DNA from: JAJNPS01 sp046589965
GTDB taxonomy: Bacteria > Pseudomonadota > Alphaproteobacteria > Rhodobacterales > Rhodobacteraceae
DNA length: 32,444 nucleotides
Assembly (NCBI GenBank): GCA_046589965.1
Contig: JBKJVF010000105.1
Coordinates: forward strand, 1-32,444
Reading direction: 5' to 3'
In this document: one piece after another, positions 17,669 to 25,556 of the stretch
Layout: every line of letters begins with the position of its first letter
Position numbering within the stretch: position 1 is the first letter of the stretch
Notes under the pieces: model-generated
Databases searched by the model: none
Told to the model about the DNA's origin: nothing
Seen by the model: the letters and a program-made list of their open reading frames with translations, nothing else
Position numbers and translations under genes: made by a program

Positions 17669-18615
17669 AACGCTGTCTTGTCGTCCAACCGGTGCACGAG
17701 GCTGGGCTAACGCTTTTGCGCGAAAACGGCATCCAGCCCGTTCTGTGTCACGATACGACGGAACCCTCTGTCCAGGCATTGATCCGTGATTGCGATGCCG
17801 CGATCACCCGCGACCTGGGGCTGTCGGCCGAGGCGATCCGTGCTGGTCACAGACTGCGCGTGGTCGTCGTGCACGGGACGGGGCACGACGGTGTGGACAA
17901 GGCCGTGGCTGCTCAGTGCGGTGTCCTTGTCTGCAATACGCCGGGGGCAAATGCGCGGTCTGTCGTGGAACTGGCATTGGCGCTTGCACTGTGCGCCGCA
18001 CGCCAGATCCCCGATGCCGACCGGGCGGAACGCGCAGGCACGGCCGGCTGGCGTGAAGCGCATCGAATCCAAGAACTGGCGGGAAAGACCGCGCTGATAA
18101 TCGGCTGGGGCGCAATCGGATCGGGGCTAGGCCAAGTCTTGCGGGACGGATTCGGCATGCGCGTGCTGGTATATTCGCCGCGTTCCAACGTGCCAGAGGG
18201 GTTTGACGCAACGGGCGCTCTGTCGGCGGGGCTGCAACGGGCCGATCTGATTTCGCTGCACACGCCGCTGCGTGCGGAAACCCGGCACATAATCGATGCC
18301 GACGCACTTGCACATTGCCGCCAGGGGGCGATCCTCGTCAATACCGCCAGAGCTGGGCTGATCGACGAGGCGGCCCTGGCCGATGCTCTGGCATCGGGGC
18401 GCATTGCGTCTGCGGCCTTGGATGTCTACAGCAAAGGGGCCCCACAGGGGCCGCTGGGCCGTTTTCCCCAAGTAATCTTCACGCCGCATTTGGGCGGCGC
18501 GACCGAGGAAGCTCTTGCCCGGGTGGCCCGGGCCAGCGCCTTGAACGTGATCGCGGCCCTGCGCGGGGAACGCCCAACCACGGCCCTGAATGAACCCGAG
18601 GGATGGATGCCATGA
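17665..18615 (+). CDS. D-2-hydroxyacid dehydrogenase (phosphoglycerate dehydrogenase-like)
   Basis: This 316-residue protein has an NAD-binding GWGAIGSGLG at about residue 150, VNTARAGLIDEAAL with the substrate-binding Arg, ALDVY with the acidic residue, and FTPHLGG with the catalytic His. These are the D-isomer-specific 2-hydroxyacid dehydrogenase motifs. It lacks the long ACT-containing C-terminus of many SerA enzymes. In this operon it could interconvert a 2-oxo acid made by the class IV aminotransferase and the D-hydroxyacid. The substrate is unknown. Its ATG overlaps the GntR stop. Confidence 0.9.
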   Translation: MKRCLVVQPVHEAGLTLLRENGIQPVLCHDTTEPSVQALIRDCDAAITRDLGLSAEAIRAGHRLRVVVVHGTGHDGVDKAVAAQCGVLVCNTPGANARSVVELALALALCAARQIPDADRAERAGTAGWREAHRIQELAGKTALIIGWGAIGSGLGQVLRDGFGMRVLVYSPRSNVPEGFDATGALSAGLQRADLISLHTPLRAETRHIIDADALAHCRQGAILVNTARAGLIDEAALADALASGRIASAALDVYSKGAPQGPLGRFPQVIFTPHLGGATEEALARVARASALNVIAALRGERPTTALNEPEGWMP

Positions 18616-19865
18616 GCGACATAGTGGCCGACACCGTCCTTGCCGTGCTCGAAGAGATCAACGCCATTTCCGCCCCCGGTCCCGGCTGGACGCGGCCATC
18701 CTACAGTCCGCTTGAATCGCAGGCCCATCGCGTGATCGAGCACCGCTCGGCCAAACTGGGCCTGGAGGTCTGGCGCGATGCCGGGCTGAACCTGTTTGCC
18801 CGCCTGCCCGGACGCGACCGCAAAGCACCCGGCCTGCATGTGGGATCGCATCTTGACACCGTGGCGATGGGCGGCGCCCATGACGGAACGGCGGGCGTGG
18901 CGGCGGCCATGGCGCTGGCGGCCGCCTTTGTCAAAGCGAAAGAGACGCCGCCAGTCGATCTGATCGTCACCGTGACCCGCGCCGAAGAGAGCGTCTGGTT
19001 TCCGGTGTCGTATATCGGATCGCGAGCAGCCCTTTGTCGCCTGCGCCCCGAAGATTTCGAGGCGCTCCGGTCCGATACTGGGCGAACCCTGGCCGACCAC
19101 ATGCGCGACGAAGGCGGCAACCCCGAGGCAGTTCTGCGCGGTCCCGGCCTTTCGCCCTCCGATTTCGTTGAATTCCATATTGAGCAGGGTCCGGTGCTTC
19201 ATGAGGCCGGGGAACCTTTTGCGCTAGTGCACTGCATTCGCGGCGGGCTGCGCTATCGCGATGCTCATCTATTTGGTACCTGGGAACATTCCGGTGGTGC
19301 CCCGCGTGAAAGCCGCCATGATGCAGTTTTTGGGTTGGCAGACCTGATTACCGCGATGGATCGCCATTGGGGTACCGCGCTTGCAGGGGGGGCTGACCTG
19401 GCGGTGACTTTTGGCCGCGTCGATGCAGCCAGCGCAGAGCATGCCTTTGCCAAGGTTCCTGGCGAAGTGGGGTTCTGTGTCGACCTGCGCAGTGCGGACC
19501 CGTCGGTCCTGGACCGGATGGACGCGCTGCTGCGCGACGAGGCTGAGAAGATCGCGGCGCGTCGCGGACTTCGCGTCGAACTGGGCACGCAGTCGCGCAG
19601 CCAGCCCGCACAGCTCTCGTCCGAACTGGCCGCCCGCATCGCCGAGGGGGCCGCCCGCATCGGTCACACACCCAGACGCATGCTGTCAGGCGGCGGGCAT
19701 GATGCGGCGGCTTTTGCGCAGGCCGGCTGGCGTTCGGTGATGGTCTTCGTACGGAACTGGAACGGTAGCCACAATCCGAACGAAGGGATGGACCCCAAGG
19801 ACCTGATCGCGGCCGCCCACAGCGTCAAGGCCGCCTGGTCCGACAGCCAACGGATGCACACATGA
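18612..19865 (+). CDS. M20-family Zn-dependent amidohydrolase (N-carbamoyl-L-amino-acid hydrolase/allantoate type)
   Basis: The ATG at 18612, overlapping the previous stop as ATGA, gives about 417 residues; an ATG at 18603 is also possible. The metal ligands of this family are visible: HVGSHLDTVAMGGAHDGTAG (His and bridging Asp), TRAEES (Glu pair), EFHIEQGPVL and a terminal SHNPNEGMDPKD. Relatives hydrolyse N-carbamoyl amino acids, beta-ureidopropionate or allantoate, releasing ammonia and CO2 or amine. A ureido or acyl-amino intermediate is therefore likely in the pathway. The gene is followed by the second GntR regulator with another ATGA overlap. Confidence 0.9.
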   Translation: MSDIVADTVLAVLEEINAISAPGPGWTRPSYSPLESQAHRVIEHRSAKLGLEVWRDAGLNLFARLPGRDRKAPGLHVGSHLDTVAMGGAHDGTAGVAAAMALAAAFVKAKETPPVDLIVTVTRAEESVWFPVSYIGSRAALCRLRPEDFEALRSDTGRTLADHMRDEGGNPEAVLRGPGLSPSDFVEFHIEQGPVLHEAGEPFALVHCIRGGLRYRDAHLFGTWEHSGGAPRESRHDAVFGLADLITAMDRHWGTALAGGADLAVTFGRVDAASAEHAFAKVPGEVGFCVDLRSADPSVLDRMDALLRDEAEKIAARRGLRVELGTQSRSQPAQLSSELAARIAEGAARIGHTPRRMLSGGGHDAAAFAQAGWRSVMVFVRNWNGSHNPNEGMDPKDLIAAAHSVKAAWSDSQRMHT

Positions 19866-20509
19866 GCGATGACACCCTGACTGACCAAGTCTACCGCAGC
19901 CTGAAGCAGCGCATCCTGAAGGGAGAACTGCGCAGCGCGGACACGCTGACCGAACGGGGTCTGGCGGAAAAGTCGGGGATATCGCGCACGCCCCTGCGAG
20001 GTGCGCTTTCGCGGCTGGAGCAGGAGGGCGTCATTTCGCGGCTGCAGAACGGTACGCTGATTGTACGCGAAGTCACGCTGGAGCAGCTGCTGGAGATTGC
20101 CGAAGTGCGGCGCATTCTGGAGGGCGAGGCGGTGGCCCGTGCAGCCAAAGCTGCATCGACGATGGGGCTGGACCCGGCGCTGGCTGCCAGTCGCGACGTT
20201 ATGCGCCGACATGCGGCAGATTGCGATACGGCCTTTGACGAGTTCTGGGGGGATGACGATGCATTTCATGGCGCGGTGGCCCAGGCGGCAGGTTTCGAGC
20301 TGTTGCCCCGCATGCTTATCGAGCTGCGGGAAACCGCACGCCGCTGCACCATCAGCCGCACGCATGACCGCTTTGCCGAGCAGGCGACCGAACATATTGC
20401 GGTAATCGACGCCATCGAGGCGGGCGATCCACAGGCCGCCCGGGCCGCGATGGATGCCCATTTCCACTCAGTTCGGCAGCGTTTCCTTGAGTGGCTGACA
20501 CGGCGTTGA
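19862..20509 (+). CDS. GntR-family regulator, FCD subgroup (second of two)
   Basis: This 215-residue protein has a winged helix-turn-helix (QVYRSLKQRILKGELR, ERGLAEKSGISRTPLRGALS) and an FCD domain starting near QLLEIAEVRRILEGEA, with HAADCDTAFDEFWGDDDAFH inside it. It is a distant relative of the first regulator in the operon, not a duplicate. One may control this operon and the other the divergent transporter/M24 promoters. Confidence 0.92.
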   Translation: MSDDTLTDQVYRSLKQRILKGELRSADTLTERGLAEKSGISRTPLRGALSRLEQEGVISRLQNGTLIVREVTLEQLLEIAEVRRILEGEAVARAAKAASTMGLDPALAASRDVMRRHAADCDTAFDEFWGDDDAFHGAVAQAAGFELLPRMLIELRETARRCTISRTHDRFAEQATEHIAVIDAIEAGDPQAARAAMDAHFHSVRQRFLEWLTRR

Positions 20510-20572
20510 TCGGTTTTCATGACGAACGAGATTGACACCACCGAACACTGCCGCCTTGCAGGGGATAGGACG

Positions 20573-21325
20573 ATGGCGGAACCTGCCGATCCGACCGGCC
20601 AAGCGGCCCTGCCGCGCATCCTGCCTGCAGGCGATCAGGCACTTGTGGTGGAATTCGGCGACATCATATCGCCCGTGTTGCATGACCGGGTGCTTGCACT
20701 GGACGCAGCGGTTGCAGAGGCGGCCATAGCCGGGGTGACCGAGACCATCCCCACTTATCGGTCGCTGATGGTTTGCCATGATCCCTCGGTGATCCGGGCG
20801 CGCGATCTGTCGGAGCGACTGCTCGAGCTTGCGCAGGCGGGCCGATCTATCGGTCGCGTACGCAGGCTGTGGCACGTGCCCGTCCTCTATGCAGGTGAGG
20901 CGGGGTTGGATTTGGACGATCTTGCACGCATGAAGGGCTTGACCACGCCTGAGGTCGCCGCGCTGCACCGTTCTGTGGACTACCGCATATACATGATCGG
21001 CTTTCTGCCCGGCTTTACCTATCTCGGGGGTCTGCCAGAGGCGCTGCACACGCCCCGCCGTTCTGTCCCGCGCCAGATCACGCCTGCGGGGGGCATTGCG
21101 ATCGGCGGTGCGCAGGCCTGTGTGGGCGCGCTGCCGTCACCCTCTGGCTGGCATTTCTTGGGGCGCACGCCGCTGCACAGCTTTGATCCGGCGCGCGCGA
21201 AGCCTTTTGTCTTTCATCCCGGTGAAATGGTGCGCTTTCACGAGGTCAGCACAGCAGAGGCCGCGCGCCTTGACGGGCTTTCGGCGCGTGGACAGATCTG
21301 CGCCGAATGCGAAATATGCGACTGA
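20573..21325 (+). CDS. pxpB: 5-oxoprolinase subunit B (KipI/allophanate hydrolase subunit 1 family)
   Basis: The ATG at 20573 is preferred because GGGGATAGGA precedes it and homology begins soon after (RILPAGDQALVVEFGD). A further ATG at 20519 lacks a ribosome binding site. The 250-residue product has the PxpB signatures DYRIYMIGFLPGFTYLGGL, PRRSVPRQITPAGGIAIGG and GWHFLGRTPL. It should form a complex with PxpC. It stands 3.6 kb away from pxpC and is the last gene of the plus-strand operon. Confidence 0.92.
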   Translation: MAEPADPTGQAALPRILPAGDQALVVEFGDIISPVLHDRVLALDAAVAEAAIAGVTETIPTYRSLMVCHDPSVIRARDLSERLLELAQAGRSIGRVRRLWHVPVLYAGEAGLDLDDLARMKGLTTPEVAALHRSVDYRIYMIGFLPGFTYLGGLPEALHTPRRSVPRQITPAGGIAIGGAQACVGALPSPSGWHFLGRTPLHSFDPARAKPFVFHPGEMVRFHEVSTAEAARLDGLSARGQICAECEICD

Positions 21326-21358
21326 CGCCCCGGATGCGCCAGGTTTAGCCAACTTGCT

Positions 21359-21388
21359 GGATGGCCGACCATCTGGTGTCGGCCATCC
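21359..21388. terminator. Hairpin between convergent operons
   Basis: GGATGGCCGAC (21359-21369) and GTCGGCCATCC (21378-21388) form a perfect 11-bp stem with an eight-base loop. It lies in the 84-bp gap between the stops of pxpB and the convergent binding-protein gene, the right place for a bidirectional terminator. There is no strong T-run on either side. Confidence 0.55.
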
Positions 21389-21409
21389 CTGCGTTCTCCG
21401 TCAGATCGA

Positions 21410-22204
21410 TCAGTCGGTGATGCTGCGGATTGGCTCTGCGGGGGCGGGCGAATAACCCACCAGTTCTGTCGTCAACTTGGCGTAGGTGCCATCGGCAATC
21501 ATCTCGGCTAGTGCCTTGTTGACGGCCGCGGTCAGGTTGGGCTTGCCCTTCTTGATCGCAAAACCCTTCTGGATCGAGCTTACGGGCTCTTCCAGCATCA
21601 TCAACGGCAGGTTCGTGGTGTTGATCGCGTACCCCGCCGCGACGGCATCGGTGATGATTGCATCGACATTGCCGTTCACCAGATCCTGGATTGCGTCGGA
21701 CTCAGCTTTGTACGGTTTTACTTCGGCACCAAGTTCCTCGGCGATCTTTGTCCAGTTGGAGGCCACCAGCCCTCCCACGGAACGCCCGGAAATCTGCGAG
21801 GGCGAGGTGATGTCGCTGCCCTCCTTCACGATCACACGGCCGCCGGATTCCAACCATCCATCCGCGAAGGTCACCTGCATTTGGCGCTCTTCGGTGATGT
21901 CCATTGCCACGCTGATGATGTCGTATTGATCAGCCTCCAGCCCGATCAGCACGCTTTCCCATTTCACCAACACAGGTTCGTACTCAAGCCCTATGCGGGT
22001 TGCGACTTCCCGCATGACACGGATTTCGAGCCCGTCAAGCGTGCCATCCGGCGCGCGCATCGAGAACGGCGGATAGGTACCCTCGGTCGCGGCGCTCAGC
22101 TTGCCGGGAACCAGAAGTTCGAGTTCGCCCTCGGCCGACGCAACGCTTGAAAACGCAAGCGTGGCGGCGGTGATAGCGCTTAGGGCAAGTAATGACAGCT
22201 TCAT
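21410..22204 (-). CDS. Amino-acid-type ABC transporter substrate-binding protein (family 3)
   Basis: The ATG at 22204 has AAAGG seven to eight bases upstream and begins a typical signal peptide (MKLSLLALSAITAATLAFS, cleavage near SVASA-EGE), giving about 264 residues. The mature part has the family-3 pattern: TEGTYPPFSM, DGLEIRVMREVATRIG, the ADQYDIISVAMDITEERQ segment and DLVNGNVDAIITDAVAAGY. It should bind an amino acid, opine or guanidino compound in the periplasm. It is the last gene of a minus-strand operon whose other genes encode the permease, ATPase, ureohydrolase and DUF1989 protein. Confidence 0.93.
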   Translation of the reverse strand: MKLSLLALSAITAATLAFSSVASAEGELELLVPGKLSAATEGTYPPFSMRAPDGTLDGLEIRVMREVATRIGLEYEPVLVKWESVLIGLEADQYDIISVAMDITEERQMQVTFADGWLESGGRVIVKEGSDITSPSQISGRSVGGLVASNWTKIAEELGAEVKPYKAESDAIQDLVNGNVDAIITDAVAAGYAINTTNLPLMMLEEPVSSIQKGFAIKKGKPNLTAAVNKALAEMIADGTYAKLTTELVGYSPAPAEPIRSITD

Positions 22205-22226
22205 GGAATTCGCCTTTCTGTTGGGT

Positions 22227-23192
22227 TCATCTTGTTTCCGCACCTTGCAGCCGCTCTTGCGCGATCAGCGCCAGAAGTTCGGCCATGACGGTTGCCCCGA
22301 GCAGGGCGGTGATCTGGCCCGGGCCGTCATAGAGAGGATTGAGTTCGACCACATCGAACCCCACAAGTGTGACACCCCGGATCATGCGGATTAGGGCAAG
22401 TGTCTCACGCGCAGAGGGGCCGCCACATTCAGGCGTCTCTACGCCGGGCGCGTAGGCGGGATCAACAAAGTCGAGGTCGAAACTGGCATAGGTAGGGCCC
22501 GGCCCCGCGCGTTCCGCAATCAGGCGCGCGACCTCTTTCAAACCCAGTTCGAACATCTCGTCACAGGTGATCACCCGATATCCAAGATCGACCGATTGGC
22601 TGATATCGCTGTGCTGGAACAAGGACCCGCGCAGCCCGACCTGGATTGAACGCGCCGGGTCAACGATGCCTTCCTCGACTGCACGCCGGAAAATGGTACC
22701 CGCGGAATAGAGTTTTCCGTCGAAATAGCGGTCCCAGGTATCGGAATGGCTGTCGAAGTGGATCAGGCCAAGCGAGCCATGCCGCTTGGCCACAGCGCGC
22801 AGGGCCGCCAACGAAACCGAATGATCGCCCCCAATGCCGCAAGGGATCACGCCAGCATCTACCACGGCAGAAACTGCCCGTTCAAGATGGGTCAGGCTTT
22901 CAACCTCATAGCCTGGCACCACATTGGCATCGCCCACATCGGCGACCCGCAGCACATCAAAGATGTTGATGTTTCCGCGCGACGGATTGATCGGCCGTAG
23001 CATCACCGACATGGCGCGCAACGCATTGGGGGCGAAGCGGGCACCGGTGCGGTAGGGAGCGCCGGAATCGCAGGGTAGACCGATGATGGCCGCGTCAAGA
23101 TCCTGCAAGCTGGTTGCCAACGGCAGGCGCATGAAGCTGGGAAGCCCGACAAAGCGCGGGGTCGACAGGGAATCGACGGGCAGCACGGACAT
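22227..23192 (-). CDS. Ureohydrolase-family protein (agmatinase/guanidino-acid hydrolase type)
   Basis: This 321-residue protein belongs to the arginase superfamily. The binuclear metal site is visible: GIGGDHSVSLAAL, LIHFDSHSDTWD and SFDLDFVDPAYAPGVETPE. Members remove urea from agmatine, guanidinobutyrate, guanidinopropionate or guanidine itself. The specificity loop cannot be read confidently. It starts 3 bp after the permease stop and lies 23 bp before the binding-protein gene, so it sits inside an ABC importer operon. This is strong context for an imported guanidino substrate. Confidence 0.9.
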   Translation of the reverse strand: MSVLPVDSLSTPRFVGLPSFMRLPLATSLQDLDAAIIGLPCDSGAPYRTGARFAPNALRAMSVMLRPINPSRGNINIFDVLRVADVGDANVVPGYEVESLTHLERAVSAVVDAGVIPCGIGGDHSVSLAALRAVAKRHGSLGLIHFDSHSDTWDRYFDGKLYSAGTIFRRAVEEGIVDPARSIQVGLRGSLFQHSDISQSVDLGYRVITCDEMFELGLKEVARLIAERAGPGPTYASFDLDFVDPAYAPGVETPECGGPSARETLALIRMIRGVTLVGFDVVELNPLYDGPGQITALLGATVMAELLALIAQERLQGAETR

Positions 23193-23195
23193 GGA

Positions 23196-23855
23196 TCAGG
23201 TCAACCTCGCGTATCGACGCTCGGCCCAGGATGCGAGCTGGGTCAGCAGGGTTGTCAGGACAAGATAAATGGCGGCCACGGCGATGTAGAAATCAAACGG
23301 CCGGAATGTGGCCGCGATCAACGTCTGCGCATACAACGTCAGTTCGATCACCGTGATCGTCGACAGCAGCGACGTGTTCTTCAGCGATGTAATCGCTTCG
23401 TTCGTGATGGCGGGGAGGATGATCCGGAAGACCTGAGGCAAGATGATCGTGCGCATGGTCTGGGCGCGGCTGATCCCCAGCGCCAGAGAGCTCTCCATCT
23501 GCCCCTTGTGGATCGCCGAAAGCCCGGAACGAACGATCTCAGCCACATAGGCCCCCGAATTGATCCCCAGCGCGATCACCCCGGCGGTGAACGGCGACAG
23601 GCGGATTCCGAACTGCGGCAACCCGAAATAGATAATAAAAATTTGTATGAGCGCGGGCGTGCCACGAATGAACCAGATATAGAAGGCGGCCGTCCCGCGC
23701 ACCGTCCGCCAATCCGACCGCTGGGCCAGCGCTGCCGCTAGTCCAGAGGCCCAACTGACCAGGATCGTCAGCACGGTCAGCCACAGAACAAGCCAGGCCG
23801 CCGCCAGAAAACCGGGGCCATAAAGCGTGACTTCGCTGAGGAATGTCTGGCTCAT
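23196..23855 (-). CDS. Amino-acid ABC transporter permease (HisMQ type)
   Basis: This 219-residue membrane protein has several hydrophobic segments and the polar amino acid permease EAA-like loop (SSLALGISRAQTMRTIILPQVFRIILPAI). GTPALIQIFIIYFGLPQFG is a typical HisM/HisQ feature. Only one permease gene is present, so the channel is probably a homodimer. It overlaps the ATPase stop by 4 bp (ATGA). Confidence 0.93.
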   Translation of the reverse strand: MSQTFLSEVTLYGPGFLAAAWLVLWLTVLTILVSWASGLAAALAQRSDWRTVRGTAAFYIWFIRGTPALIQIFIIYFGLPQFGIRLSPFTAGVIALGINSGAYVAEIVRSGLSAIHKGQMESSLALGISRAQTMRTIILPQVFRIILPAITNEAITSLKNTSLLSTITVIELTLYAQTLIAATFRPFDFYIAVAAIYLVLTTLLTQLASWAERRYARLT

Positions 23856-24646
23856 AGGGTTTCCTGCCGTCGGGTGTCATCGTGCAGGATGCGGTGCAGG
23901 AACTGCCGCAAGCGGATGCTTTCTGGGTTGTGCAGCACACGGCCAGGCGGACCCTGTTCGGCAATGACACCCTGATCGAAGAACAGCGTTCGATGAGACA
24001 CATCGCGGGCAAAGGCGATTTCGTGCGTCACCAGAAGCATGGTCATTCCCTCTGCGGCAAGTGAGGCCATAAGCGTCAGCACTTCATGCACCAGTTCGGG
24101 ATCAAGCGCAGAGGTCACCTCGTCGAAAAGCATCAGTTTCGGCTTCATCGCCAATGCGCGCGCGATGGCCACTCGCTGCTGTTGGCCCCCGGAAAGCTTT
24201 GCCGGATAGAAGTCACGCTTTTCCAGCAATCCGATACGCGCAAGCAGCGCCTCGGCCTCGGCAATCGCCTCGGTCTTTTTTATACCCCGCAGCATCACCG
24301 GGGCATGGATCACGTTTTGCAGGACCGTCATGTGCGGCCAAAGGTTGAAGCTTTGAAACACCATGCCAATTTCGGTGCGCAGCTCTTGCAACTGTCGTGC
24401 AGACGGATGGCTTTTAGCGCCTGCACGCCAATCGAAGGCGACCCCGTCAAAGTCCATCGTGCCTGACTGGGGCAGTTCCATAGCGTTGATCGTGCGCAGG
24501 AAGGTGGATTTCCCCGAACCGGAGGCACCTATGATGGAAACCACCTCTCCGGCGGCCACATCCAGTGAAACGCCCTTCAACACCTCGTTCTTGCCAAAAC
24601 TCTTGTGAATGTCCTTTAGGCTTATAAGCGGGGCAAAGGCGTTCAT
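23852..24646 (-). CDS. Amino-acid ABC transporter ATP-binding protein (GlnQ/HisP type)
   Basis: This 264-residue ATPase has Walker A GASGSGKST (40-48), Q-loop MVFQSFNLWPHMTV, signature LSGGQQQRVAIARAL, Walker B LMLFDEVTSALDPELV and H-loop LLVTHEIAFA. These are the polar-amino-acid importer versions of the ABC motifs. It overlaps the DUF1989 gene upstream and the permease gene downstream by 4 bp each. Confidence 0.95.
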   Translation of the reverse strand: MNAFAPLISLKDIHKSFGKNEVLKGVSLDVAAGEVVSIIGASGSGKSTFLRTINAMELPQSGTMDFDGVAFDWRAGAKSHPSARQLQELRTEIGMVFQSFNLWPHMTVLQNVIHAPVMLRGIKKTEAIAEAEALLARIGLLEKRDFYPAKLSGGQQQRVAIARALAMKPKLMLFDEVTSALDPELVHEVLTLMASLAAEGMTMLLVTHEIAFARDVSHRTLFFDQGVIAEQGPPGRVLHNPESIRLRQFLHRILHDDTRRQETL

Positions 24647-25257
24647 GAGGCGCCCGCGCGACGGATTTCCACCGCGATGTCGCGCGGCGTCAGACCGACC
24701 CCGTTGATCGGCGTGATGTCCTGCGGACAGGCAGACAGCACCAGAAGCAGATCCATCTCGGCGCGCAGCGTTACATAATCGCCCGGGCGGCTTGCCGGTG
24801 GCAGACGATCAACCGAACCGTCTGCCGCCACTGGCACGTTCATGAACAGGTTCAGGGACGCCGGGGTAAACGAAAATCGGTGGCCATGCTGGCCGATGGC
24901 CTCGTGATAATTGTCGGTGCAACTGCGATGCGCTTCGGTGCAGCCTAGTTCACGATAGATCTCGGAGCTGCAGGGGCACAGCAACGTGTCATGCCGACCC
25001 GGTGAAGTGTCCTCGACCATGGTCAACATGGGCCGACGATGGATCGACATCAGACGTTGGCCCGCGTCGAAGAAGATGTTGCTGTTCACCGAACGCGTGT
25101 GTTCCATCGCGGAATATTCGGTCGGGTCCGCCAGCGACAGCGCCCAGGTGTCGACAACCTGATTGCCGTGCGAGTTGCGGATCACCGCTACGTCGAACGC
25201 CATCACCACATACGCAGCGCCATAGCGCGCGGGCAGCGTGTGATAATCCGCCTTCAA
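24643..25257 (-). CDS. DUF1989 (urea carboxylase-associated) family protein
   Basis: The TTG at 25257 is the probable start because AAGGGAG lies five bases upstream and homology begins at once (KADYHTLPARYGAAY). A longer frame to 25323 has no such support. The roughly 204-residue product has the family's Cys/His pattern: LLCPCSSEIYRELGCTEAH, SCTDNYHEA, then LNLFMNVPV and SACPQDITPINGVG. DUF1989 proteins include the two subunits of carboxyguanidine deiminase (CgdA/CgdB) and other urea carboxylase-associated proteins. Here it leads an importer operon with a ureohydrolase, so a role on an amidino compound is likely, but its reaction is unknown. Confidence 0.86.
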   Translation of the reverse strand: MKADYHTLPARYGAAYVVMAFDVAVIRNSHGNQVVDTWALSLADPTEYSAMEHTRSVNSNIFFDAGQRLMSIHRRPMLTMVEDTSPGRHDTLLCPCSSEIYRELGCTEAHRSCTDNYHEAIGQHGHRFSFTPASLNLFMNVPVAADGSVDRLPPASRPGDYVTLRAEMDLLLVLSACPQDITPINGVGLTPRDIAVEIRRAGAS

Positions 25258-25457
25258 GTTAACTCCCTTCGCGTTCCCAATGCTGCACTCTGCACTGCGC
25301 TCATCGCTTGCGCGGCGCGCCAAAGAAACGAATTCCGGTATACCAGCGGAGTTCTTTCAAGCCGGCGCGTAAATTGCCTGATTTTTGAGCGATTACCTGC
25401 GGACATCGATGCTTTTCCATGCCGTCCTAGCGTCTGACGCCAGAATCCCCCCGTCGA

Positions 25458-25484
25458 TTGACCTCACCATACGCATGGTATACT
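25458..25484 (+). promoter_or_regulatory. Candidate promoter and GntR-type operator in the divergent region
   Basis: TTGACC (25458-25463) and TATACT (25479-25484) resemble -35 and -10 elements, but the spacing is only 15 bp. The -10 overlaps TGGTATAC (25476-25483), close to the GTnnAC-centred palindromes bound by FCD-type GntR regulators. ACCAT and ATGGT also form an inverted repeat here. This sits between the DUF1989 operon and the M24 genes, so one of the two GntR proteins is a candidate. Confidence 0.4.
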
Positions 25485-25556
25485 GAAATCGCAAAGACCT
25501 GTCAGCGCGTTTTACGGGCGAGAGGGCCTCCAATCCCACTTTGCACTGGATGAGGA

